Of a stretch of 64,000 bases of DNA, positions 43,415 through 52,913 are shown one piece after another. The notes beneath the pieces were generated by a model. The model saw only the letters and a list, made by a program, of their open reading frames with translations. It was not told the DNA's origin and ran no database searches. The stretch spans positions 124,001 to 188,000 of the forward strand of contig NZ_JAWCUD010000003.1 of the NCBI RefSeq assembly GCF_032461945.1, given 5' to 3'. The position numbers and the translations under genes are program-made. The first letter of the stretch is position 1, and the number at the start of each line of letters is the position of its first letter. This stretch comes from Paenibacillus_E violae. Lineage in GTDB: Bacteria > Bacillota > Bacilli > Paenibacillales > NBRC-103111.

Positions 43415-45601
43415 TCAGCTTTTCATACCTAAGCTGTTCATCATGGCGTTCGTTTCGATGCCAGCCAAAAGCACAATGCCAATCCCGTGTGTGTCATTCA
43501 GGTTCCAGCCAAGCTCATGCTTATAATACGCATTCGAGTAGGACCAGCTAGAGCCTTTGCATACGCCGTACAAGTTCCCGTGCTTATCAATGACACGAGC
43601 GCACAAGCCATTCCAGCCGGACATCACTGCTCGAGTGAACGCTTGAGGCTCCAGCAACCAACCGTGCCGCACACCGAGTGCAAAGCCGTACATGAACATA
43701 GAGGTACACGATGCTTCCTCGTACGACTCAGGATCTGTCAGTACCTGATGCCACAAGCCGTTTTTGCCCTGCAGCCGGAGATACCCTTCCGCCAACTCCC
43801 GATAAAAACGGAGAATCTCCTTGTAGCTGGAGTGCCCTTTCGGCAGCGCTTGCAAGAGCACGGAGAGCGAGAAAAAGACCCAGCCGTTCCCCCGTCCCCA
43901 AGTCGTCAATGACGGCTTGCCGCTGCTTACGTCATACACATGAGACATGATTTGCTGCTCAGGCATGTATAAATACTTTTTATATAACAGCAGTTGGCGG
44001 GAAGCTTCCTCTACATATCGCAAATCCCCGGATAGCTCGCTATAACGGCATAGGAACGGCACACTCATATACATATCATCGCACCACATCGTATTATGCA
44101 TGCTTGGAGATACGCCGATACGACGGTAAAGTGTTCCGTCTTCCAGACGGTCCTGTACATTCATGATGTAATGGGCGATGTCATCTGAAACCGCACGCGC
44201 TCCCTTCACCTGCCGTAACCTGTTCGCTAGAATGGCGAGCGCTCCAAAGGACCCACAGTCGTCCAGGCTATCAATATGCGATAACTGATTATTTAATCCT
44301 GCTGCTCCAAATTGTTTCCGGTCCCAAAGGGAGTACGCATAGGTTGACGTTGCAAATTCCACGTGGCGAGTTACGTAATCCGTCATGTCGCTGCGCGCTA
44401 GCAAACGGCTTGTCTCAAGCAGCCCGAATAAGGTTACGCCAAGCGGATAGTTCCAACGGCCGAAGAGCTCGTTCTCCAGAAAGGGTCTAACGAAAGCTTC
44501 AGGCTCATTCGTCATCCAGAATACCTCACCTGAAGAACCGGCAGCAATCGTATCCATCTTCAAATAGTCATTGGCTCGCAGCTCGGCGTCAGCAGCGAAT
44601 GGCCCCAGATGCAGCCACTTTCCTGCATAGCCATGGACTTTAACCGGCGAGTTCAACACGACATTGGACAAGTCCCCAAACAGCTGAAACCCCCAACTCT
44701 CCTCAGTGCAAGTGCTGTATGCCACGAGGCTTCCACTTCGCCGGCACGCTTCTAAATTAAAACTGAACGAACCTGCCCCGGCAGCTTCATAAACTTTATG
44801 TCCATTCCAAATGAAGGTTACAGGGCCATAAGCGACCCCCGACACGGTTACAGGACCGGTCATCGCCGGGTCAACTCGGACGGACGTCCATGAGATCGCC
44901 TTCAAACCCGGGGATAGACCATAGAGTTGTTCCAACCGGCCTTGCCAGTCACTGCTGTCTGCACGCTTTGGCAGCCAAGACACCGCACTTGCTACCTGTT
45001 CCCTCATCGTCGCAGCTGGCATTTGTGTAAGCGGACTATCCATCGGAGACGTATAGATCCAGCCCTCTTCCCCTTCACGCTCTAGTGAAGGTGCAAGAAA
45101 GGTATAGGGCTTATTCTTGCGATTGCCAGAGCCAAATTCCGCTCCGCATCGCCCATCCGCACGTTTGCCAAGCTCCATAACAAAATGGTTCCAGCCCCGC
45201 ACCAGCGCAATCTTCAGCTTCAGCGGTGGCGTCCCTTCCGCTTCCTCCTCAGGGGCAGAGCCAAAGCGCTGCTCCCCATTGTGGTACAATCGGACAGGCC
45301 CGAGACAGCGAAGAAGAAAGATAAACTCTTGCGGCTCTTCGATCCACAGTTTCGCCCAGGCATATACCCGCTGTCCCGTATGCATCTCCGGAAAAATACG
45401 TTCAATCGGAAACGAATATGTGTGATTTTCCAACTTGCGGATTTCACTAGCGCGTGTCACTCTGTACACTGGACCGTGGGGGGGATGCTCGCCGATGTAA
45501 CGCTGGGCCATTACGGTCAGAACATGGGGAATGTAGGTACCGTCCGTTTGGGCGGCCATACTTTCCTCTGAATCTATATAGCGGGTTAACGATGTCGTCA
45601 T
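43415..45601 (-). CDS. long GH105-family protein with large N-terminal extension
   Basis: 728 residues: an N-terminal region of about 360 residues resembling beta-sandwich modules (YAWAKLWIEEPQEFIFLLRCLGPVRLYHNG) fused to a C-terminal GH105 barrel. The barrel has NTMWCDDMYMSVPFLCRYSE with the catalytic aspartate and WGRGNGWVFFSLSVLLQALP, ending in LNDTHGIGIVLLAGIE. Most GH105 enzymes have about 370 residues, so the fusion is notable. No signal peptide. Its ATG overlaps the Gfo/Idh stop by 4 bases. Confidence 0.85.
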   Translation of the reverse strand: MTTSLTRYIDSEESMAAQTDGTYIPHVLTVMAQRYIGEHPPHGPVYRVTRASEIRKLENHTYSFPIERIFPEMHTGQRVYAWAKLWIEEPQEFIFLLRCLGPVRLYHNGEQRFGSAPEEEAEGTPPLKLKIALVRGWNHFVMELGKRADGRCGAEFGSGNRKNKPYTFLAPSLEREGEEGWIYTSPMDSPLTQMPAATMREQVASAVSWLPKRADSSDWQGRLEQLYGLSPGLKAISWTSVRVDPAMTGPVTVSGVAYGPVTFIWNGHKVYEAAGAGSFSFNLEACRRSGSLVAYSTCTEESWGFQLFGDLSNVVLNSPVKVHGYAGKWLHLGPFAADAELRANDYLKMDTIAAGSSGEVFWMTNEPEAFVRPFLENELFGRWNYPLGVTLFGLLETSRLLARSDMTDYVTRHVEFATSTYAYSLWDRKQFGAAGLNNQLSHIDSLDDCGSFGALAILANRLRQVKGARAVSDDIAHYIMNVQDRLEDGTLYRRIGVSPSMHNTMWCDDMYMSVPFLCRYSELSGDLRYVEEASRQLLLYKKYLYMPEQQIMSHVYDVSSGKPSLTTWGRGNGWVFFSLSVLLQALPKGHSSYKEILRFYRELAEGYLRLQGKNGLWHQVLTDPESYEEASCTSMFMYGFALGVRHGWLLEPQAFTRAVMSGWNGLCARVIDKHGNLYGVCKGSSWSYSNAYYKHELGWNLNDTHGIGIVLLAGIETNAMMNSLGMKS

Positions 45602-46935
45602 TGTCCTGCCACTCCTTTCCCGCTTAAACTGAGAGCCTTCTCAGAGAATCCTCCGCTAAGCACTTCCTCAATGGTAACCGGTCGGTGTTCCTTCACAGAG
45701 CGCCATACCGCTTCCCCAGTCGCCACGGAGAATGCGCCATCCACAGCTCCGGATAGAATCCGATAAGGCCTCCGGAGATCTTCGCCCATAAATAAATCCT
45801 CCAGCAATAACGGATCTCCGCCTCCATGCCCGCCTTCTCGGTGCACGACATGGATCGTTTCCTTAGAGCCAAATAACGGGTAATAATCGATGGTCTGCAC
45901 CGGCGTCGGAAAAGGGGTGCGGCTCGGCATATGGTACTCCACCGATTCAAGTCTCCCCTTCGTACCGTTAATGGCCAATCGATATCCCTCGTATGGCAGG
46001 GAGAAGTTAACTGAATAACTGAGGAGTGCGCCACCGTTATATTTGACCGTTGCTGCATAGGTATCCTCAATATCAATTTGGGAATCGAAGATACATTGAT
46101 CAGGCCGATAGTCCGAGTAAGGAAACTTGCTTTTCACTGCACCCAGCGAACCGAGATGATCGTCCTGCACTTGAATAGTTTTGCTCCGTGTGTTCCAACG
46201 TGAGTAATAATCACATTCGTTCGTTAGCTCACAGGTCGTACAGAAACGGCCATCCTCCTTCTTGGGGTTCGCTTCCCCTTCAGCTCCATAATAATTCAAG
46301 GCGCCATATGCGAACACTTCGACAGGCTGCTGTCCAATCCACCAGTTCACCAGATCGAAATGATGCGTGCATTTATGGATAGATAACCCTCCGGACAGCT
46401 CCCTAACCCGATTCCAACGTTTAAAATAACTTGAACCATGGTAGGTGTCGAGATACCAATTCAAGTCAATCGAAGTAATCCTGCCTAACTTGCCTTCCAG
46501 GAGCATTTCCTTAATTTTCGTATGAATAGGGGCATATCGGTAATTGAAAGTAACGGTGACCGTCCCTTTACTTGCTGACTCCGCCTCCATCACGCGCCTT
46601 GCGTCCTCTCCTGTTGTCACCATCGGCTTCTCCGTGATCACGTCTAAATCATGCTCAAGGGCCGCTATGATATATTTCGCATGTGTATCGTCACGCCCAG
46701 CGACAATGATGACGTCCGGGCGCGTCTCTTTAACCATTCGGTCAAATTCATGCTCGCCGTATGTACGGATCTCCTGCTGCTCCGGGAATCTCGTCCGAAA
46801 TAGCTCGAAGCGAGCTTGGTCGCGATCCAACAAGCCGACGAGCTCGCTTCTAGCGGAGAATGTCGACGTAATGGGCTTGGCGAACATTCCCAGCGCTCGA
46901 CCGCTTACCCCGCAGATGGCATATCGCTTTTTCAT
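45598..46935 (-). CDS. Gfo/Idh/MocA-family oxidoreductase
   Basis: About 445 residues. The N-terminal Rossmann fold (RYAICGVSGRALGMFAKPI) and the catalytic EKP motif (DVITEKPMVTTGEDA) are visible, then the C-terminal sheet domain and an extra cysteine-bearing loop (FCTTCELTNECDYY). The family oxidises or epimerises sugars with NAD(P). Homologues (YteT, YesZ-region) occur in Bacillus rhamnogalacturonan clusters. ATG at 46935 has AGGGG upstream at a workable distance. The four-cysteine loop is unusual for this family and could bind a metal. Confidence 0.88.
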   Translation of the reverse strand: MKKRYAICGVSGRALGMFAKPITSTFSARSELVGLLDRDQARFELFRTRFPEQQEIRTYGEHEFDRMVKETRPDVIIVAGRDDTHAKYIIAALEHDLDVITEKPMVTTGEDARRVMEAESASKGTVTVTFNYRYAPIHTKIKEMLLEGKLGRITSIDLNWYLDTYHGSSYFKRWNRVRELSGGLSIHKCTHHFDLVNWWIGQQPVEVFAYGALNYYGAEGEANPKKEDGRFCTTCELTNECDYYSRWNTRSKTIQVQDDHLGSLGAVKSKFPYSDYRPDQCIFDSQIDIEDTYAATVKYNGGALLSYSVNFSLPYEGYRLAINGTKGRLESVEYHMPSRTPFPTPVQTIDYYPLFGSKETIHVVHREGGHGGGDPLLLEDLFMGEDLRRPYRILSGAVDGAFSVATGEAVWRSVKEHRPVTIEEVLSGGFSEKALSLSGKGVAGQ

Positions 46936-47041
46936 GAGTTGCATTCCCCTTCCATGCCTGCTGTTATTTATCTTCTCAGCACGTTTGTGCCCGCAAGAAG
47001 CGAAACCGCCTCTGCGGGCGCACCATACGCCGGATACGTTG

Positions 47042-48586
47042 TTACTTCTTCACCTTTGCGTACCATTCTTGGGCGCGCTGCGTGACCTTGTCGCCTCCCG
47101 ATTTGTTCCAACGGTCCACAAACTCATCGAATTTCGCCATCGGCCACTCACCGATCACGATTTTGGTCAAATATTCTTGGAAAAGCTTATGCGATTGAAT
47201 ATCCGGGAAACCCTCGTATACCGTGTTCGGCAGTCCGTCTCCTGCGATTCGGCGGGCATCCGCTGTGTTGACGGTGAAAATATCTTGCACCATTTTCTGC
47301 ATGTTCTCTGGAATTGTTTCCTTGATGCGAATATCCATATCCTCTTTGGTTGTCAGGTTACGCATACCGAGAGCAAGCGGTCGGCTGTCCTCCGGTGGAA
47401 GCAGGACCTTTTTGCCATTCACGACTTGATGCTGAAGTCCTTCAATCCCAAACCGGATGAACTCATCGTTGCTTGTATCATAGAAGAAGTCGAGCAGTTT
47501 CAGGGATGCTTCGGCTTTATTTTTTGCTGCTGCAGGAATGATCCATTCCGGCTCACCCATCGTTTTCATCGTTACAAAACCTTGGAAACCATCTACTTTA
47601 GGCATCGGCATGCCAACGATATAAGCATCAGGCGCCCCCTTCAGCATCGCTGTATAGCGATCGCGCACACTCGCCGGGAGATGGTACCAGCTGCCAACCA
47701 GATTATTGTTGATTTTGGCCTGCCATACGTCGCCTTTGTTAAGGAACGTCTCGTTATCGAGCAGCTTCTCTGCATACAACTCCCGGATATAACCGATGGC
47801 CGCCTTCATGTTAGGGGTAACGCCCGCATACTGAATTTTGCCGTCATACAGGTCCCACTCCGGACTTCCTTCCCACATGGCGACACCGTACATGCCAAAC
47901 AGGTGATCCATCCATTTGCCGAATTCCCGCCCCGAGGTCGGCAGCTCGTCTTTTAATCCGTTGCCGTTCGGATCTTTATCCCGAAATGCTTTCAGCACTT
48001 CCTTATAGTCAGCTGCTGTCTTCGGCATAGGCAGTCCGACCTTATCCAGCCAATCCTTCCGAATCATCGGTGCACGCTCGGGAACGAGAAACACCTTTGG
48101 CACATAATAAATATGGCCATCGGGCGAGGCCGAACGAACGACGTCCCATGCCTCCTTGGGAATGTTCTTCCATACATTAGGTGCGTACTTCGGAAGAAGA
48201 TCTTCCAACGGCAGCGCTCCGCCTTGTTTGATCAACGTCTGCTCGATGCCGCCAATCGGACGTAAGATGTCAGGCAAATCGTTCGAAGCAATCATCAGAT
48301 TGAGGAACTCTGTTGGTTCTGAGCCCGGAGGTGTAGTCGTCAGTTGATATTCAACGCCTGTTTTCTCCGCTACATATTTGACGTGCGCGTTATTCGCATC
48401 CGGAATGGTGCCAACGCCCATATGGCTTTTGAACACCTTCACCTGTACAAGCTTGTCGTTCTGAGCCCCGCCTTCCGCGACTGGGGTTTTGTCACCAGTT
48501 TGCGCACAACCCGCAAGGACTGTAACAGCAAGCAGCGAAACCGCTGCCGTAATCGCTCCCTTTTTACCGAATAAACGTTTCTTCAT
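47042..48586 (-). CDS. lipoprotein sugar-binding protein of the pectin locus (LplA/YtcQ-like)
   Basis: A 514-residue lipoprotein, lipobox cysteine C27 (VTVLAGC), SBP family 1 fold. Motifs common to LplA/YtcQ proteins are visible (LNLMIASNDLPDILRP, MIRKDWLDKVGLPMPKTAADY, and the C-terminal WNKSGGDKVTQRAQEWY). It captures oligosaccharides, here probably unsaturated rhamnogalacturonan or galacturonan fragments, for the two permeases encoded just upstream. Confidence 0.92.
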   Translation of the reverse strand: MKKRLFGKKGAITAAVSLLAVTVLAGCAQTGDKTPVAEGGAQNDKLVQVKVFKSHMGVGTIPDANNAHVKYVAEKTGVEYQLTTTPPGSEPTEFLNLMIASNDLPDILRPIGGIEQTLIKQGGALPLEDLLPKYAPNVWKNIPKEAWDVVRSASPDGHIYYVPKVFLVPERAPMIRKDWLDKVGLPMPKTAADYKEVLKAFRDKDPNGNGLKDELPTSGREFGKWMDHLFGMYGVAMWEGSPEWDLYDGKIQYAGVTPNMKAAIGYIRELYAEKLLDNETFLNKGDVWQAKINNNLVGSWYHLPASVRDRYTAMLKGAPDAYIVGMPMPKVDGFQGFVTMKTMGEPEWIIPAAAKNKAEASLKLLDFFYDTSNDEFIRFGIEGLQHQVVNGKKVLLPPEDSRPLALGMRNLTTKEDMDIRIKETIPENMQKMVQDIFTVNTADARRIAGDGLPNTVYEGFPDIQSHKLFQEYLTKIVIGEWPMAKFDEFVDRWNKSGGDKVTQRAQEWYAKVKK

Positions 48587-48658
48587 GCATGTATCCTCCC
48601 TTTTTTAAGCACATCATATATGAAGCCAGTCGTATTGCGGCTTTTATATCGGTTCTGT

Positions 48659-49528
48659 TTACTCCTTCAGCGAGCCTAGCATGGAACCCTTTACAAAGTA
48701 CTTCTGCAAGTACGGGTATACTAAAATAATCGGCACCGTTGCGAACAGTATTGTTGCCGCTTTCAATGTTGTCGTATTGAAATCATAATCACCAAGGAAC
48801 AGATTCACAGCAGTAAGCTCCTCCGGTGACTGCAAGTAAGCGCGAAGCTTCATTTGCAACGGCCATTTGTTGGGATCACGGATGAACAGCACGGCCCTCT
48901 GGAAAGTATTCCAATACCCAACGGCATAAAACAAACTGACCGTCGCGAGCACCGGCTTGGATAAAGGCAAATAGATTCGGAACAAAATGCCTGCATCGGT
49001 GCAGCCGTCCATTCGTGCTGAATCATCGAGCTCCGCCGGGATCCCCATAAAAAACGTTCGTATAATAATCATGTTAAACGTTCCAATTAACCCTGGCAAA
49101 ATAAGCGACCATAGGGAGTTCATCATGCCCAGCTCCCGAACCGTCAGGAAAAATGGGATCATCGGCGCATTAAAAATCATCGTAATGATCACAGCCAGCA
49201 TGAACGGCTTGCGAATGAGAAATTCCTTGCGGGACAACGGAAACGCTGTCAATACAGAGAACAGCATGCTCAGCAGCGTCCCGACAACTGTTATGTATAG
49301 CGTTACGCCGAATGCGCTCCATAATCCCTTATTTTGCAGGATATGTCCCCACGATGCCCAGGTAAATTCTACCGGCAGTAAGAATACCGTCTTCGAGTCA
49401 GCCGCGATGGGTGAACTGAGCGACACCGCCAAGAGATGGACAAGCGGCATCAACATCGTGCCTGCAGCTGCGGCTAGGAACAAATAGTTGACTACTTGGA
49501 AAACCTTTTCTCCATACGTCTGTTTCAT
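48659..49528 (-). CDS. sugar ABC permease, LplC/YtcP type
   Basis: About 289 residues with six predicted helices and the EAA loop DDSARMDGCTDAGILFRIYLPLSKP. The ATG at 49528 overlaps the previous permease stop (TAATG), with AGGGG nine bases before. It is one half of the transporter pore for oligosaccharides. Confidence 0.92.
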   Translation of the reverse strand: MKQTYGEKVFQVVNYLFLAAAAGTMLMPLVHLLAVSLSSPIAADSKTVFLLPVEFTWASWGHILQNKGLWSAFGVTLYITVVGTLLSMLFSVLTAFPLSRKEFLIRKPFMLAVIITMIFNAPMIPFFLTVRELGMMNSLWSLILPGLIGTFNMIIIRTFFMGIPAELDDSARMDGCTDAGILFRIYLPLSKPVLATVSLFYAVGYWNTFQRAVLFIRDPNKWPLQMKLRAYLQSPEELTAVNLFLGDYDFNTTTLKAATILFATVPIILVYPYLQKYFVKGSMLGSLKE

Positions 49529-50496
49529 TACCACAACCCCTGTTCTGTCTTTCTGGCCATTCGGTTAAAGATCCACAGCAGCGCGAAACCAATGACGGAC
49601 TGGAATAATCCAATAGCTGTCGTAACACTGTACTGGCCCTGCAAAACCCCTGCCCGGTACACGTACGTCTCAATAATATCACCCACGGAATACGTCATAG
49701 GCGTCAACAGGTTATAAATCTGGTCAAAACCGAGCTCAAGGAAATTGCCGATGTTCAATAGGAATAGCACCAGAATCGTAGGAAACAGGATCGGGAGTGT
49801 AATATGAAGCGTCTGCTTCCAACGATTCGCCCCGTCCATCACAGCCGCCTCATACAAGTTCGGATTGATACCGGTAATTGCGGCAAGGTAGATAATTGTG
49901 CCCCATCCGACTTCCTTCCAAATGCCTGACAAGACGACAATGGTACGAAAATAACTCTGCTGCTGCATAAACAAGATCGGCTCGAGACCGAACCATCCCC
50001 GGACCATGTTTGCCACGCCTTGTGTGGACAATAGTTCAAAGACGATGCCTCCGACAACGACCCACGATAAGAAGTGCGGAAGATAGAACATGCTCTGTAC
50101 GACTCTTTTAACCAGCATCAGCCTCACCTCATTAAACAGCAGCGCTAGAATAATAGGTGCAGGAAATCCGAACACGAGGTGATACGTGGCGATCGTCGCC
50201 GTGTTTCTTAAAACATGATAGAAATCTTGATACGTGAAGATGAATTTGAAATTATCCAATCCTACCCAAGAGCTTCCCAGCATGCCTTTGAAAATTTGAT
50301 AGTTCTGAAAGGCGATGACACTCCCCATGAGCGGCACGTATTTAAAAATAAGGTAATACACGAGCCCGGGGATGATCATGAGATAAAGCATCCAATGCTT
50401 TCGCATATTAAGGAGATATCGATTTTGCGCTAACCTCGCATGCTTCACATCGCTGTGTGTGATTCCGGGCTTAGCCTCCGTATACAACTTTGCCAC
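49528..50496 (-). CDS. sugar ABC permease, LplB/YteP type
   Basis: A 322-residue permease with an N-terminal cytoplasmic tail, six predicted helices and the EAA loop YEAAVMDGANRWKQTLHITLPIL. The start is GTG after AAGGAGG. It is the first gene of the pectin locus. No ATPase gene is present in the locus, so a shared MsmX-type ATPase encoded elsewhere is expected, as in Bacillus. Confidence 0.92.
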   Translation of the reverse strand: MAKLYTEAKPGITHSDVKHARLAQNRYLLNMRKHWMLYLMIIPGLVYYLIFKYVPLMGSVIAFQNYQIFKGMLGSSWVGLDNFKFIFTYQDFYHVLRNTATIATYHLVFGFPAPIILALLFNEVRLMLVKRVVQSMFYLPHFLSWVVVGGIVFELLSTQGVANMVRGWFGLEPILFMQQQSYFRTIVVLSGIWKEVGWGTIIYLAAITGINPNLYEAAVMDGANRWKQTLHITLPILFPTILVLFLLNIGNFLELGFDQIYNLLTPMTYSVGDIIETYVYRAGVLQGQYSVTTAIGLFQSVIGFALLWIFNRMARKTEQGLW

Positions 50497-50528
50497 TGTT
50501 GCAAGCCTCCTTCACGTCTAGTACCGCA

Positions 50529-50558
50529 ATCTTACCCGCTAGGGAGATGCCATGACAA
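50529..50558 (-). promoter_or_regulatory. candidate promoter of the pectin locus
   Basis: Minus-strand -35 TTGTCA (50558-50553), 18-base spacer, -10 TAAGAT (50534-50529), 33 bases upstream of the first permease start. The match is moderate; activation by the YesS-like regulator would be expected. No good cre match is seen nearby. Confidence 0.4.
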
Positions 50559-50723
50559 TCGTTCAATCCTCTATGGGATGAACCGATCCGCGATTTTCAC
50601 ATTTTTCCAGGATTTGAGAGTGGGAACAAGAAAGTGTTAATGCAAAAATGTCTCAATTCGAGGAATTGTGCATGCTTTGGAGCATCGGTTCATTGCCAAC
50701 GAATCCTGCTAAAACGAGAAAAA

Positions 50724-51109
50724 GGGCCTATTTCGGTGAAATAGTGCCTGGGGAGGAAGGGACCGTTGGAGGAGTTAACTTCTCCTCCGTCGCTTAGCTT
50801 GTTAAGAGCCAGGTAGGAGCGAATTTTTGGGGTGGAGAACACCCAGCGCCGCTACAAATTCAGTTACTGAGACAATTGGCGGAGGGGGTAACCTCATACT
50901 AGCGTTAAGTTGGTCAACGATGCGCCATTGAGGAACTACAGGCCACTATTCTAGCAAATTCAGCCCGTTTCCGCTTTCAGCGGAACTACAGGGCGTTATT
51001 TGATCACCGAATCCCGTTTTCTTTAAGGAAAACGGACAAATAACGGCCCAAAGTTCCCCTCCGAGCGAAAATGGGCCTATTTCGATGAAATAGCACCCTG
51101 TAGTTCCCC
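50724..51109. repeat. cluster of palindromic intergenic repeats
   Basis: The 772-base gap 50497-51268 has no supported gene. It carries repeated units: GGGCCTATTTCGGTGAAATA (50724-50743), GAGGAACTACAGGCCACTAT (50930-50949), CGGAACTACAGGGCGTTATT (50981-51000), the palindrome CCGTTTTC/GAAAACGG (51014-51035), AAATAACGGCCCAAAGTTCC (51038-51057) and GGGCCTATTTCGATGAAATA with CCCTGTAGTTCCCC (51073-51109). The shared core is GGAACTACAGGGC plus a small CTATTTC/GAAATAG hairpin. Confidence 0.65.
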
Positions 51110-51193
51110 TCCAGGGAGGAATCGCCCGAGTGGTAGCAGCAAGTATCATGGGCCGGTGTGCAGGGAAGCTTCACTTACCCCAGAACTATGAAT

Positions 51194-51221
51194 AAAGCCG
51201 CCGGATGATTCCGGCAGCTTT
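51194..51221 (-). terminator. terminator after the stalk-domain protein gene
   Basis: AAAGCCGCCGGA (51194-51205) pairs with TCCGGCAGCTTT (51210-51221), one mismatch, 4-base loop. T-rich tails lie on both sides, the better one on the plus strand. It follows the stop of the minus-strand gene at 51269. Confidence 0.7.
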
Positions 51222-51268
51222 TGTTTTTGGGTATACGTCTATTCTAGTTTCCTATCACCTTGTCATCT

Positions 51269-52825
51269 TTACTTATACAAATTAATTCTTCTGAGAATCT
51301 TATACATATCATCATAAATGATAATGTTACCTTTTGGATCGATGATAAATCGTTGCGGGGCAAGACCAAGCACAATTCGTTTGGGCTCAATTTTATCCTC
51401 TTCTTCTTCAGGATGAACAAAAACATTTGGATTGGGTGTAGGATCAAACGTATTGGTCTTGAAATTATAAAGACCCTTATGATATTCGGCCTTGTCTAAA
51501 TCAGCATATTCTTCAAGTTTCCCTTTCACATCAACACGGTAGAATTGCTTTCCCCCCATTAAGTAGAAATTGCCTTCGTGCGCTATTGCAGATTTAATAT
51601 CACCTACGTTAAGGGTTGCAACTACGCTCGCACCTACACCAGGAGTTACCAATTGAATCGTTTTGTTGTCCTGATCAAGTACGTACAAATGACCTTTATC
51701 CATGAGTGAAGTTAAGTGGTGCGTACGTATACTATCAATATTGGTATGAGTTGATAGAGCCTCTCCTTCATGTGCCGTATAGATACTACCTTTGAAAGAG
51801 TTGCTGATATAATAGGTTTGCCCATCATCGGACGGCTGTATGAAGTCAAATTTACTTTTCAAGTCGCTAGATCTATCGTAGGCAATTAGTTTCACGCTAG
51901 GATAAACTTGATAAAATACCGTCAATTCTTGATTAAAGTCGTTTCCCATGACAAAGATTTTATCCGAATTGCGATCATAATATAAAGAGTTCGGGATGAA
52001 TTGATCGTAATTAAAATCCCTCATGATTCCATTAGGGTCCTTATAATCAAAATTAAATTCTTTTTTACTGAAGGATACCAAGAATTGTATTTCTAATTCT
52101 TCGCCTTTATTTAAGCTCATTTTCTGAATGTTAAAACTTTGTGGAGAGCTTTCACCTAAAAGGTACAAATTGTTTTGGCCATCCGTAGTCATAACTACGC
52201 CTTCAGCGTAAGGGGCTCTAAATGCATACTTAGTACGATCAGTGAACTGAGGAATTCTTGTGATGGTTATGTTCGTCAAATTATCAACTGTCGGCTTTTC
52301 CAAACGCTCTGCAGCTGGCGCTACGTTATCTGGGATTGTTAATACCGCGGGTACGTTTACAATGCTAATCTCATGTGTTTGATCGTCGAAAGAAACGGAC
52401 TGATGGAAATTTTCCGCGATAAACCGAATTGGCACTAATGTCGTATCATTTTCTATTACAGGCGGTTGTTCCAAATTAAGTGCAGTGTCATTAACTTTTG
52501 CTGATGTACTTCCGATTTTCATGGTAATGTGCTGTGAAGCAAACGTTAATTGCACACTTTGCGTGTTCCCATCCCATATGACCTCGGCGCCCAGAGCCTC
52601 CGTTACAAATCTCAGCGGAACCATCGTCGTGTTATTCACCAAATGAGGAGCCATTCCAAGTAAAACCGACTTGCCGTTAACTGAAGCTTGGATGTCATCT
52701 AATTTAAGCTTAATGACGGTTTTGTCATTCGCTACTGAAGCGAAAGTCGTATATGTGCCATAGTTCAAAGCGCATAAGGAAATAAAAGCAATCAAGATCA
52801 TTGTTCGCAAGCAGATCCCAAGCAT
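51269..52825 (-). CDS. secreted stalk-domain (copper amine oxidase N-terminal-like) protein with propeller-like repeats
   Basis: 518 residues. A signal peptide (about 1-30, ending TTFAS) is followed by two stalk modules of the Cu_amine_oxidN1 type (VNGKSVLLGMAPHLVNNTTMVPLRFVTEALGAEVIWDG and VIENDTTLVPIRFIAENF). A repetitive beta-rich region (about 190-500) follows with NLYLLGE, GHLYVLDQDN and IDPKGNIIIYDD units, suggesting a beta-propeller. There is no catalytic oxidase domain. Such stalk proteins are abundant in Paenibacillus and attach at the cell surface. Function unknown. Confidence 0.8.
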   Translation of the reverse strand: MLGICLRTMILIAFISLCALNYGTYTTFASVANDKTVIKLKLDDIQASVNGKSVLLGMAPHLVNNTTMVPLRFVTEALGAEVIWDGNTQSVQLTFASQHITMKIGSTSAKVNDTALNLEQPPVIENDTTLVPIRFIAENFHQSVSFDDQTHEISIVNVPAVLTIPDNVAPAAERLEKPTVDNLTNITITRIPQFTDRTKYAFRAPYAEGVVMTTDGQNNLYLLGESSPQSFNIQKMSLNKGEELEIQFLVSFSKKEFNFDYKDPNGIMRDFNYDQFIPNSLYYDRNSDKIFVMGNDFNQELTVFYQVYPSVKLIAYDRSSDLKSKFDFIQPSDDGQTYYISNSFKGSIYTAHEGEALSTHTNIDSIRTHHLTSLMDKGHLYVLDQDNKTIQLVTPGVGASVVATLNVGDIKSAIAHEGNFYLMGGKQFYRVDVKGKLEEYADLDKAEYHKGLYNFKTNTFDPTPNPNVFVHPEEEEDKIEPKRIVLGLAPQRFIIDPKGNIIIYDDMYKILRRINLYK

Positions 52826-52913
52826 GTTGTTCTTCCCCCAAATTCCACTATCCAGTAAATTACCATTATTATCTATTGAATCTAGTTAAAAGACAATAGA
52901 TTTACAAAGTCTT

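Noticed and set aside
46544..47956. 470-codon plus-strand open frame across the Gfo/Idh gene, the gap and the binding protein gene
   Set aside because: Antisense to two conserved genes and spanning their junction; the translation shows no domain or plausible composition.
50575..50600. Possible cre site (TGAAAATCGCGG) before the pectin locus
   Set aside because: Only the left half resembles the consensus; the conserved right half (NTNWCA) is missing.
50946..51149. 67-codon minus-strand frame
   Set aside because: Made almost entirely of the palindromic intergenic repeats; no homology-like features.
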